Below are positions 1 to 10,689 of a stretch of 64,000 bases of DNA, piece after piece. Source of the stretch: Ascaphus truei (Eukaryota > Chordata > Amphibia > Anura > Ascaphidae); the NCBI GenBank assembly GCA_036426205.1, contig CM071567.1:294598592-294662591 (forward strand), written 5' to 3'. The notes under the pieces were generated by a model. The model was not told where the DNA came from and did no database searches. It was given only the letters and a program-made list of their open reading frames with translations. Position 1 is the first letter of the stretch. Each line of letters begins with the position of its first letter. The translations under genes and the position numbers were made by a program.

Positions 1-138
1 ATAACCAATACAATACACATGCACATTGGGAAAAATCTAACATGCGTTCAAATTAAGGCACATGCGTTCCAGCCGTCTAACGCTTGTGCATTACCTAAAC
101 GTAACACGCAAGCCGACGTTAAAATTCAAATAAATATA

Positions 139-563
139 CAATATATAATGTTCAAAGACATTATGGAACTACAGAAAATGCAGAGAAGAGCAACCAAATT
201 AATAAAGGGGATGAATAATCTGATTTATGAGGAGAGGCTTGCCATTTAGATTTTTTTACATTAGAAAAGAGGCATCTAAAAGGGGATATGATAACTATAT
301 ATAAATATATTCGGGTACAATACAAGGAGCTTTCAAAAGAACTATTCATATCAAAGGCAGCACAAACGACAAAGGGTCATCCCTTAAGTTTGGAGGAAAG
401 GAGATTTCACCAGCAACAAAGGAAAGGGTTCTTTACAGTAAGGGCAGTTACAATGTTGAATTCATTACCCATGGAGACTGTGATGACGGATACATTAGGT
501 AGCTTCATAAAAAGGCTGGATGTCTTTTTAGAAAGGAAAGATATACAGGGGTATACCAAATAA
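139..563 (+). pseudogene. LINE (CR1/L2-type) reverse transcriptase C-terminal remnant
   Basis: Two plus-strand frames, broken by a stop near 247 and a frameshift before 288, read as the extreme C-terminus of a non-LTR retrotransposon polyprotein. The first has MQRRATKLIKG followed by YEERL. The second has a KGDMITIYKYIR-like stretch, then RRFH, FFTVRAVTMLNSLP and SFIKRLDVFL. This order (QRRATK, YEERL, short linker, FFTVR, W/LNSLP) is the post-RT region typical of CR1/L2 LINEs. No RT core is present, so the copy is 5'-truncated or cut by the window edge. I cannot place it in a named subfamily. Confidence 0.75.
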
Positions 564-868
564 GTAAACATGGGAAGGATGTTGATCCAAGGAGTAATCG
601 GATTGCCAACATTTGGCATTATGGGATTATTTTTCCCTAATGAAATATCAGATGATGTTTCACTGGGGTTTTTCTTTGCCTTCCTCTTGATCAATATACT
701 GTAAATACAAATATAGGATACGTATCTGTCATCTAAATTTAGCATAAGTTGAACTTGATGGACGTATGTCTTTTTCAACCTCATCTACTATGTAACTACA
801 GTTATAGAATGTAACAATAAAAAAGGGAAGGTTGCAAGCCATATTTGCCTGAACTTAAAGGTGTGAAC
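564..868. other. AT-rich gap, no gene seen
   Basis: LINE 3' tail or spacer sequence. An AATAAA hexamer at 816-821 is the only recognisable signal. No coding frame or repeat boundary was found. Confidence 0.5.
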
Positions 869-2275
869 ATGGCACAGGAGGCTTCAATCTCTGTTGTTGC
901 TGCTGCTGCTGCTCCTAGAAGAAGGAGCATTCAATTAACCAACCCTAAATTGGAGATCCTCATCAATAGCGTCACAGAGAATCCTAAATTGTTAGGGGGA
1001 CTGTGCCCCAAAATGAGCACAGCTGAGAAGACCAGAATTTAGAACAAAATTAATGCCCAGGGCAATACAGTTCAAACTGTTGATGTGATCAAGGAGAGAT
1101 AGACATACCCCAAACGCAAATTGAAGAAAAAGCTTTCAGATCATGCTGCTCAGACACGCGCACAGGATCAAGTTGGTAAGTAAAAACAGACAACTTATAT
1201 CATACAGTGTGTATCAATGTAATGTATATTACATTGTAATTCCTGCAGCTCCACTTCCAGCTCCCTCATCTGCTGCACTTCCAGCTCCTTCACCTGCTGC
1301 ACGTCCAGCTCCCTCACCTGCTGCCCTTCCAGCTCCTATCACTCCTGCAGCTCCACTTCCAGCTCCTTCACCTGCTGCACTTCCAGCTCCTGTAATTCCT
1401 GCAGCTCCACTTCCAGATACTGCAATATTTGCAGCTCAACTTCCAGCTCCCTCACCTGCTGCACTTCCAGCTCCTTACCTGCTTGACTTCCAGTTCCTGT
1501 AAATCCTGCAGCTCCACTTCCACCTACTGTAATTCTTGCTGCTCCACTTCCAGCTTCTTCACCTGCTGCACTTCCAGCTCCTTCACCTGCTGCACTTTTA
1601 GCCCCTTGACCTGATGTACCTCCAGCTCCTTCACCTGCACAATTTCCAGCTTCTTCACCTGCACCACTTCCAGCTTCTTCACCTGCTCCACTTCCAGCTC
1701 CTGTAATTCCTGCAGCTCCACTCCCAGATCCTTCACCTGCTGCACTTCTAGCTCCTTCACCTGCTTCACTTCCAGTTCCTGTAATTCCTGCAGCTCCACT
1801 TACAGCTCCTTCACCTGCACCACTTCCAGCTTCTTCACATGCTCCACTTCCAGTTTCTTCAACTGCTGCACTTCTAGCTCCTGTAATTCCTGCAGCTCCA
1901 CTTCCAGATCCTTCAGCTTTTCCACTTCCAGCTCCTTCACCTGCTGCACTTCCAGCTCCTTCACATGCTCCACTTCAGCTCCTGTAATTCCTGCAGCTCG
2001 ATTTTCAGCTCCTTCACCTGCTGCACTTCCAGTTTCTTCACCTGCTTCACTTCTAGCTCCTGTAATACCTGCAGCTATGATTTCCAGCTCCTGTAATTCC
2101 TGCATCTCTACTTACAGCTCCTTCAACTGCTGCATTTCCAGCTCCTTCACCTGCTATCCAAACTTTAAGTGACAAAAGGCTCTCCAACGCTGAATCCCTT
2201 CAATATATTGATATATGCAATGAGCAGATAAACAGGATAGGAAAAGGGGATAGACAGACTGATATATGTAGTTAA
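869..2275 (+). pseudogene. Broken SANT/Myb-like DNA-binding gene with a Pro/Ala-repeat exon
   Basis: From the ATG at 869 the frame encodes an Ala run, RRRSIQLTNPKLEILINSV, then KMSTAEKTRI, a stop at 1040-1042, further matching residues, a second stop near 1100-1102, and a basic KRKLKKKLSDHAAQTRAQDQVG. The spacing fits the SANT/Myb-like domain of Harbinger companion, NAIF1 or TSNARE1-type proteins (recognised from family knowledge). The first exon ends at 1175 before a GTAAGT donor; an acceptor ctgcag ends at 1248, giving a 73-bp intron that keeps frame into APLPAPSSAALPAPSPAARP. After the minisatellite a tail (SDKRLSNAESLQYIDICNEQ) ends at a stop at 2273-2275. Repeat-length changes shift the frame inside the exon. 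Two stops in the DNA-binding exon make this a pseudogene or a poorly read copy. Confidence 0.55.
1249..2155 (+). repeat. Minisatellite encoding Pro/Ala repeats
   Basis: Degenerate tandem array of units of about 24 and 30 bp built around gcacttccagctccttcacc and a variant containing gtaattcctgcagct. On the plus strand it reads PAPSPAALPAP with interspersed VIPAAPLP. On the minus strand the same DNA reads as heptad-like ELQELEVQQVKELEV, which is a by-product of the repeat. The array forms the low-complexity exon of the SANT-like gene. Related diverged units occur at 6390-6620 and 8880-9110. Confidence 0.8.
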
Positions 2276-2709
2276 GTCCCAAGATGGACTGATGATCCCT
2301 GAAGGGTAAGATGTGTGGCTTGAAAAAACCCCAGTCAAACCCTCATTGGGATGGTTCCTGGACTCACAATAAGTATTCTCAGAAAATAAAGAAAAATACT
2401 CACAAATGCCCCTTAGTCAAATGTCCTGATAGGCATGCACCCCGGTGAGGAGATGCTGGTCTAGAAGGACAAAATGGGGTGATAGGGGGATACTGGCAAC
2501 TTAGCTGACAGCACATACGACCACTGATAACCACTATATATGCTGATAGACACTGGGAACATATATATAGTGGTTATCAGTGGTCGTATGTGCTGTCAGC
2601 TAAGTTGCCACTCTAGCCACAATGGTATGTGAGATGGTGAACGGTGTAGGGTGTAGTACAGTAGTGAAACGGGAGAGAGAGAACCCTCTATAGCACTTTC
2701 TATCTCTAC
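2276..2709. repeat. Junction region with hammerhead-like and hairpin sequence
   Basis: At 2289-2318 a CTGATGA core is followed by a perfect CCCT/AGGG stem and a degenerate GAAAC site, resembling a decayed hammerhead ribozyme. At about 2494-2607 the two halves of a hairpin (from gcaacttagctgacagcac onward) are near-perfect reverse complements. The right half (2560-2700) is a copy of the unit at 7230-7400 inside the large palindrome. The L2 sequence starts abruptly at about 2710. Confidence 0.6.
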
Positions 2710-4795
2710 ACCTTTAAGACTTCCGTCACTACAAATTTATGTTATCATGTTTTCAAACCTGCCTCTACCATGCTGAAAACGACAAGAAATTACCTAAATA
2801 AGAATCTAAACTCTTCTTGCCTAATCATACACACGTATCTAACCATGCAGAGCTCTCTGTCTTGGACTCATACTCAGACACCCTCTTGCTGCTGTTTTTC
2901 TCCCCATCTCACCTCAGGACTTGCAGACAATTTCAAGGAAAAAGTGGAATCAATATGTCGGGACATCCCCTCTGTATCCTCAAATCCTACACCTCTTCCA
3001 ACAACTCTCCTCCTACTTCCTTGACTCTGTTTCCGCTGTCACAGGGAGGATGTATTGTTGCTAATCTCCTCTTCTCAATCTACCACTTGGCCTCTTGACC
3101 TCATTCCCTCCTATCACCGCAAACATCTTGCTCCTGCTCTAATCCCTAAGATCACCACATTTTTAACTCCTCCCTCCTTTTGGAACTTTCCCTTTCTTCA
3201 AACATGCAACAGATACCATTACTCAAAAAACAGCAGGCTTGACCCTACCTGTTGTTCTAACTATTGTCATCGTCTTCCTACTGCCTTTTGGCTTCTAAAC
3301 TCATTGAAAAGCCTTGTATTCTCTCGCATGCTCCATTTTATCACCACTATGCTCTCTAGACACTCTACAATCTGGCTTCTGCAATGCTCTACTCACTGAA
3401 ACAGCCATAACTAAATAACACTAATGACCTCAATGCTGCCAAAGACAAAGGTCATACACTCTGCTCATATTAACGACCTCTCTTCAGCATTTGATATGTG
3501 GACCACCCTCTTCTCTTCAACATTCTACATACTCTCGGTATCCATAAACACAGCACTATCCTGTCTCTCTTACTTTCTCTCGTACTTTCAGCGTCTCTTT
3601 GGCTAACAACCTTCTCCTCGTATCAGACCTCTCTGGGGTACCCCTTGGGCTTCGTTCTGGGAACCACTTCTCTTTTATCTGTACACACTCTCTCTAAATG
3701 ACCAATCACATTCACTTGGTTTCAAAATATCAACCTCTATGTCTGGTGACACTCAAATTTAATTTCAACCCCTGACCTTACCCCTGCTGTACAGACCAAA
3801 GTTTGAATGTCTCTCCGCAATATCAATCCTGGATAGCCCTCTGCCGACCTTAAACTTAACATGTCCAAAACGAATCAGCACCTCATATTTCCACATGGCC
3901 TTCTACATTATGTTGGAAGAACTATCATTCACCAGTAGCACAAGCACTCTGCCTAGGGGTTACGCATTCTCTCAAATTCTGCTCACATTCAAGAGGTAGC
4001 AAAAAACTGTAATTTTGTTCTCCGCAATATTAAAAAGATACGCCTTTTCCTGTTGCTTACTGCTAAAATCTGACACAGGCCCTCATTCTCTCCCATCTCA
4101 ATACTGTAAACTCCTTTTGTCTGGCTTCCGCTCTCACCTGTTCTCTCCTCTAAATCCTAATAATGCTGTGCCAGAATCACTCTACTCTTTCCTAAATCTG
4201 TCTCAGCGTCTTCCCTGCTGAAATCCTTTCCTGGCTTCTATCAAAATCCTGTATCCCACACTCAATTCTCTCCTCACTTTAATGGCTGTACACTTTTCGC
4301 ACTCCTTAATCTCAGCCCTAATTTCTCGCTATACACCATTCCGACTCTTACGTTCTGCTCAAGAATGTCTTCTCTCTACCCCTTGTTGTTTAAAGCCCTC
4401 TCCTGCCTTAAAGCTTTCTCATGAACATGCCCATCACCTGTGGAATGCACTTCCCTCAATATCTGAATAGCACCCTTTCATCCATCTTTAAGACCCATCT
4501 TAAAACCCACCTCCTTAATAAGCATAAGAATAGCTCTGTGGTGTTCATGCACCTCATACATCGTCTTGGCCCTTGCAGACTCATTTACCAAGAACACCTC
4601 TTACTGTCTCTGTTCTTCCCACTTACCAATTACAATGCAAGCTCTTGGGGCAGCAACTCCTTTACCTAAATATTACATTTATGTCTGAAGCACTTCTTCC
4701 CATTATGGTTATGTGATTATATTGTTATTTAAATTAGATGTCACATATATAAAGCTGTGAAGCGCTATGTACATTAATGGCGCTATAAAATAAAG
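2710..4795 (+). pseudogene. L2-type LINE, left palindrome arm, heavily frameshifted
   Basis: Plus-strand copy of the L2 element on the opposite arm. Recognisable fragments are PLDLIPSYHRKHLAPALIP, KLDPTCCSNYCHRLP, a DLSSAFDMW-like stretch (RT motif A), and [14 protein letters not shown] (motif B region). The reading frame breaks many times, so no ORF exceeds about 115 codons. It begins abruptly at 2710 and so lacks the endonuclease part present on the right. The 3' end carries the tail aagcgctatgtacattaatg, then ggcgctat and a short AT-rich repeat. Confidence 0.75.
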
Positions 4796-6220
4796 ATATA
4801 CATACTACTGTACAAACATACATAATTTATTTGCTTTTCCATATTTCATATAGTTTTTCATTTCCCACCTCTGCTCTAACATCTAAGGACCTGATCTAAA
4901 AAGCTCCATTAGGCTATTTATCATAACGTTAACCTAGGTATCGTTCAGATAATCCTAACACCTCTCCACTAAAGTGAATAAATGATAACCTAAGTATACC
5001 ACTGAAATCGCGTTCGATAAATTTCTACGAACGTTAAGGTTACTCATATGCAATGAAATACTAATGAACCGTTAGCCTAACATCTCAGACTCCTTAAACT
5101 CCATAATGTTAGCGAATGGAAATAATATTACGATAAATAGATCACACCAAAACTAGCCGTTATGTGTGTGAATTGCCTATAATACAAAGGCAGGGTATAA
5201 AGTGATGCCCCTTATATATTATTTTGGTATGGCACTTAAACATTTCATGGAAAGTGCTTGTGTCAGTACATATATATTCTGAATAATATACGGTCAGAAA
5301 CACATGAAGAGATGCATCTGATGAAGTCCCTTCAGGTATAATGTGATAATGTATAATGTTTTTTAATGATTAGATTGAATGGAATGATACGTTTGTAAGA
5401 GTTACCTGATATGTTATATATGTTTACTTACTAAAGTATGTGTTTACAATTACAACTATTTCTTAGAATAATTCACAAAGAGACAGTAATAGTGAACTTA
5501 GCGTACAGTACAATATACCCAAGCACACTGTGCAAGCACTGAGGGAGAAAAATAACATTATAGAAGAAAACGGAAGGCTTTTGATAAGTTCTCCAAAATT
5601 CAATGAATGCACACCACAGACATATATAAATATAACGTTTAATGAATAACGAATTAAAACATTACCACAATATAATAAAATGAGTAGGTGGGGGTATTCT
5701 CAGTAAATAAGAGATAAATTAGTGATACACTGCTGCATACACTGGGCTTATAAAGACAATCAATGATAGGTGACAGTATTTTGAATAGCACCAGCAGTGC
5801 AACAGGCATGCTGGGAATAAGGATATAAAGTGTCAGCAAAGTGCTATAGATTAAATAAGGTCAATAGTGCTAAATGACCTCATGCATGGAGCCAAAAGAT
5901 CTTGAGCTATCCCATAAATCCACCCTAGAGTCGAGGTAGGTGACATAAGAGCCACAGCACTTGAATGCAGGGTGTCTGTGGTGTGTAGTAACAAAGGAGG
6001 GACAGCGGTTGGATTACTCTGATCCTGTTTGAATGGAGGGTACTGACGTGCCTTAGCTGAGAGAATTACTCATCTGATAGATGTGTGGAGAGATTACAAG
6101 GAATGTACAGGTGAAATGACTAAAATGGAGAAGCTCGTTACCTGACACATCTGCAGTATTGCAATGGAGTGTATTGCCATATATCTAGGCGACTGATATC
6201 CCACTAATAGTCCCTACAGT
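4796..6220. other. AT-rich repeat block, left palindrome arm
   Basis: No gene. Mirrored at 9237-10689. A CTGATGAAGTCCC stretch at 5327-5339 resembles the 5' half of a hammerhead core, but a GAAA partner is not evident. The sequence probably belongs to a non-coding element, perhaps PLE-related, whose ends I cannot fix. Confidence 0.4.
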
Positions 6221-6640
6221 GTGGTGCTACAAAATATCCACCCAGACAAACTCATGATGGAACCCATCGACAGTGTCCTGTTCTTTATGATATTTGCGAC
6301 ACTGTCGATGGGTTCATCACAGACCTCATATATGCTCTATAGAGTGGTCGCTTCACACGCTGATGGGAGGGACAAACAGCTGAAGGGAGCTGTTGAAGGA
6401 GCAGTTGAAAGAGTTGAAATTAAAGTAGTCGAAATAACTGGAAGTGGAGCAGGTGAAGGATTTCGAAATGCCTGCACAGGTGAAGGAGCTGGAAGTTGGA
6501 AAGCTGTGAAGGATCTGGAATGGCAGAGCAGTGTGAATTAGATGAAAGTGCAGCAGATGAAGGAGCTGGATCTAGAGCTGCAAATATTACAGGATCTGGA
6601 AGTGCAGCGAGGTGAAGGACAAAGAAAATACTGGTGCACA
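6221..6640 (-). pseudogene. Pro/Ala-repeat gene tail, left palindrome arm
   Basis: Reverse-complement counterpart of the remnant at 8880-9236, with more indels. It has the same diverged Pro/Ala minisatellite and the same C-terminal tail. An internal hairpin at about 6267-6312 pairs catcgacagtgt with its complement. The plus-strand open frame here is only the antisense of this sequence. Confidence 0.5.
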
Positions 6641-6865
6641 GTCAAGAGTGGGTCCCAAACAATGTAGTGTTAAAAAATCTTCTTTATTAATCCATCTAAA
6701 AAAGTGGAGGTGAACACCCTCCTACGCGTGATAAAGTGTGTTTTTTAACACGAAACGCGTAGGAGGGTGTCACCTCCACTTTTGTAGATGGATTAATAAA
6801 GAAGATTTTTAACACTACATTGGTTGGGACCCACTCTTGGCTGTGCGCCAGTATTCCTTTTGTCC
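6640..6865. mobile_element. Foldback element with hammerhead-like core (left arm)
   Basis: Symmetrical foldback: the arm agtggaggtgaacaccctcc with flanking aaagaagatttttaacacta-type ends pairs with its complement. The centre at 6729-6761 reads TGATAAA, a GTGTG/ACAC stem and GAAACGCGTA. This follows the order of a hammerhead ribozyme (CUGANGA, stem II, GAAA, short stem III, NUH cleavage triplet), with position G8 changed to A. Such ends are known from Penelope-like retroelements. The palindrome carries the partner copy at 8610-8880. Confidence 0.6.
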
Positions 6866-6879
6866 TCTAGTGAACAAGG

Positions 6880-8605
6880 AGAGAGAGAACCTCTATAGCA
6901 CTCGGGTTCCCGCTCTGATGATGAGTGGGTGATTTAAAACATATTCTTTATTAATGGCAAATATAAATAGTAGATGTGGAACAACGTACTGGAGGTAGGT
7001 TGATCCTGGATAATAGTAGCCGTGTTGGCTCGGATCAGTTAGTAGCTAATATACCAGATATAACTATATTGGAACACTGGTAACAGAACAGCACAGAGAT
7101 CCTGTGTGGACCTGTGTGATGGGGGTGTGTGTGCTGCGGGTGTGCTAAAATAGGTACTGAAAACACATATCACATTGTAGCAGGGTTTGCGTAAGTCCTT
7201 TAATAAGGTGGTAGGTGTGATATGTATATGTGATAGACACTGGGAAACATATATATAGTGGTTATCAGTGGTCGTATGTGCTTCAGCTAAGTTGCCACTC
7301 TAGCCACAATGGTTATGGTGAGATGGTGAACGGGTGCTTAGGGTGTAGTACAGTAGTGACAGAGAAAGGGAGAGAGAGAACCCTCTATAGCACTCGGGTC
7401 ACGCTCTGATGATGAGGGGTGATTTAAAACATATCTTTATAATGGCAAATATAAAATAGTAGATGTTGGAACAACGTACTGGAGGTAGGTTGATCCTGGA
7501 TAATAGTAGCACGGTTGGCCCGGATCAGTTAGTAGCTAATATACCAGATATAACTATATTGGAACACTGGTAACAGAACAGCACAGAGATCTGTGTGGAC
7601 CTGTGTGATGGGGGTGTGTGCTGCTGGGTGTGCTAAAATGGTACTGAAAAACACATATCACATTGTAGCAGGGTTTGCGTAAGTCCTTTAATAAGTGGTG
7701 GTAGGTTGTGATATGTATATGCTGATAGACACTGGGAACATATATATAGTGGTTATCAGCATATACATATCACACCTACCACCTTATTAAAGGACTTACG
7801 CAAACCCTGCTACAATGTGATATGTGTTTTCAGTACCTATTTTAGCACACCCAGCAGCACACCCCCATCACACAGGTCCACACAGGATCTCTGTGCTGTT
7901 CTGTTACCAGTGTTCCAATATAGTTATATCTGGTATATTAGCTACTAACTGATCCGGAGCCAACACGGCTACTATTATCCAGGATCAACCTACCTCCAGT
8001 ACGTTGTTCCAACATCTACTATTTTATATTTGCCATTAATAAAGAATATGTTTTAAATCACCCACTCATCATCAGAGCGTGAACCCGAGTGCTATAGAGG
8101 GTTCTCTCTCTCCCTGTTCACTACTGTACTACACCCTAAGCACCGTTCACCATCTCACCATACCATTGTGGCTAGAGTGGCAACTTAGCTGACAGCACAT
8201 ACGACCACTGATAACCACTATATATATGTTCCCAGTGTCTATCAGCATATACTATCACACCTACCACCATTATTAAAGGACTTACGCAAACCCTGCTACA
8301 ATGTGATATGTGTTTTCAGTACCTTTTTAGCACACCCAGCAGCACACACACCCCCATCACACAGGTCCACACAGATCTCTGTGCTGTTCTGTTACCAGTG
8401 TTCCAATATAGTTATATCTGGTATATTAGCTACTAACTGATCCGAGCCAACACTGCTACTATTATCCAGGATCAACCTACCTCCAGTACGTTGTTCCACA
8501 TCTACTATTTTATATTTGCCATTAATAAAGAATATGTTTTAAATCACCCACTCATCATCAGAGCGGGAACCCGAGTGCTATAGAGGGTTCTCTCTCTCCT
8601 CTGTT
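6880..8605. repeat. Four copies of a 480-490 bp unit, two per palindrome arm
   Basis: Direct tandem copies at about 6880-7370 and 7371-7740, and inverted copies at about 7755-8170 and 8171-8605. Each contains gctctgatgatgag, acaacgtactggaggtaggt, gatataactatattggaaca and ggggtgtgtg. The palindrome centre lies at the inner edge of the two middle copies, inside the string actgggaacatatatatagt. No coding capacity. Confidence 0.8.
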
Positions 8606-8609
8606 CACT

Positions 8610-8880
8610 AGGGACAAAAGGAAATACTGGCGCACACGCCAAAGTGGTGTCCCAACCAATGTTGTATCAAAAAATCTTCTTTATTAATCCATCTAAAAAA
8701 GTGAACACCCTCCTACATGTTTCGTGTTAAAAAATACTTTATCAAGGAGTGTTTTTTAACACGAAACGCGTAGGAGGGTGTTCACCTCCACTTTTTTAGA
8801 TGGATTAATAAAGAAGATTTTTTAACACTACATTGTTTGGGACCCACTCTTGACTGTGCACCAGTATTTTCTTTTGTCCT
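8610..8880. mobile_element. Foldback element with hammerhead-like core (right arm)
   Basis: Partner of the foldback at 6640-6865. The plus strand carries a degenerate core ending in ACACGAAACGCGTA near 8757-8772. The minus strand carries TTGATAAAG, a short stem and CACGAAACATGTA just to the left, so two hammerhead-like cores lie head to head. Both are degenerate at the CUGANGA box. Confidence 0.55.
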
Positions 8881-9236
8881 TCACCTGCTGCACTTCCAGA
8901 TCCTGTAATATTTGCAGCTCTAGATCCAGCTCCTTCATCTGCTGCACTTTCATCTAATTCACCTGCTGCCATTCCAGATCCTTCAGCTTTTCAACTTCCA
9001 GCTCCTTCACCTGTGCAGCATTTCGAAATCCTTCACCTGCTCCACTTCCAGTTATTTCGACTACTTTAATTTCAACTCTTTCAACTGCTCCTTCAACAGC
9101 TCCTTCAGCTGTTGTCCCTCCATCAGCTTGTGAAGCTGACCACTCTATAGAGCAATATGATGAGGTCTGTGATGAACCCATCGACAGTGTCGCAAATATC
9201 ATAAAGAACAGGACACTGTCGATGGGTCCATCATGA
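8880..9236 (+). pseudogene. Pro/Ala-repeat gene tail related to the SANT-like gene
   Basis: Plus-strand frames read PAALPDPVIFAALDPAPSS, then diverged Pro/Ser/Thr-rich repeats, then SACEADHSIEQYDEVCDEP and SVANIIKNRTLSMGPS, ending at a stop at 9234-9236. The Pro/Ala repeat followed by an acidic tail parallels the gene at 869-2275, so this is probably the 3' exon of a sister gene. The SANT exon is not present nearby. A frameshift occurs inside the repeat near 9000-9030. Function is inferred only from that similarity. Confidence 0.45.
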
Positions 9237-10689
9237 GTTTGTTCAGTGGTGGATATTTGTAGCACCACACTGTAGGGACTATTTAGTGGGATATCAGTCA
9301 GCCTAGATATTAGTGGCAATACACTCCATTGCAATACTGCAGATGTGTCAGGTAACGAGCTTCAGTCATTTTAGTCAGATTCACCTGTACATTCCTTGTA
9401 ATCTCTCCACATCTATCAGATGAGTAATTCTCTCAGCTAAGGCACGTCAGATACCCTCCAATTCAAACAGGATCAGAGTAATACACCGCTGTCCCCTCCT
9501 TTGTTACGCTACACTACCAGCAGACCCTGCATTCAGTGCTGTGGCTCTTATGTACCTACCTCGACTCTAGGGTGGATATTATGGGATAGCTCACAGCATT
9601 TTGGCTCCATGCATGAGGTCATTTAGCACTATTGACCTTATTTAATCTATAGCACTTTGCTGACACTTTATATCCTTACTTCCCAGCATGCCTGTTGCAC
9701 TGCTGGTGCTATTCAAAATACTGTCACCTATCATTGATTGTCTTTATAAGCCCAGTGTATGCATGCAGTGTATCACTAATTTATTCTCTTATTTACTGAG
9801 AATACCCCCACCTACTCATTTTATTATATTGTGGTAAATGTTTTAATTCGTTATTCATTAAACGTTATATTTTATATATGTCTGTGGTGTGCATTCAAGT
9901 GAATTTTGGAGAACTTATCAAAAGCCTTCCGTTTTCTTCTATAATGTTATTTTTCTCCCTCAGTGCTTGCACAGTGTGCTTGGGTATATTGTACTGTACG
10001 CTAAGTTCACTATTACTGTCTCTTTGGAATTATTCTAAGAAATAGTTGTAATTGTAAACACATACTTTAGTAAGTAAACATATATAACATATCATGGTAA
10101 CTCTTACAAACGTATCATTCATTCAATCTAATCAATTAAAAACATTATACATTATCACATTACCTGAAGGGACTTCATCAGATGCATCTCTTCATGTGTT
10201 TCTGACCGTTATATTATTCAGAATATATATGTGACTGACACAGCACTTTCCATTGAAATAGTTATAAGTGCCATACCAAAATAATATATAAGGGCATCAC
10301 TTTATACCTGCCTTTGTAATTATAGGCAATTCACACACATAACGGCTAGTTTTGGTGTGATCTATTTATCGTAATATTATTTCCATTCGCTAACATTAAT
10401 GGAGTTTAATGGATCTGAGATGTTAGGCTAACGGTTCATTAGTATTTCAATTGCATATGAGTAACCTTAACGTTCGTAGAAATTTATCGAAACGCGATTT
10501 CAGTGGTATACTTAGGTTATCATTTATTCACTTTAGTGGAGAGGTGTTAGGATTATCTGAACGATACCTAGGTTAACGTTATGATAAATAGCCTAATGGA
10601 GCTTTTTAGATCAGGTCCTTAGATGTTAGAGCATGAGGTGGGAAATGAAAAACTATATGAAAATATGGAAAAGCAAATAAATTATGTAT
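9237..10689. other. AT-rich repeat block, right palindrome arm
   Basis: Mirror of 4796-6220. No coding frame is supported. It ends where the L2 3' tail begins. Confidence 0.4.

Noticed and set aside
1524..2105. Coiled-coil-looking frames on the minus strand (ELQELEVQQVKELEV)
   Set aside because: Antisense of the Pro/Ala minisatellite; the spliced plus-strand model explains the sequence better.
5327..5345. CTGATGAAGTCCC as another hammerhead core (mirrored at about 10160-10180)
   Set aside because: No GAAA box or closing stem at the right distance; kept only as a weak resemblance.
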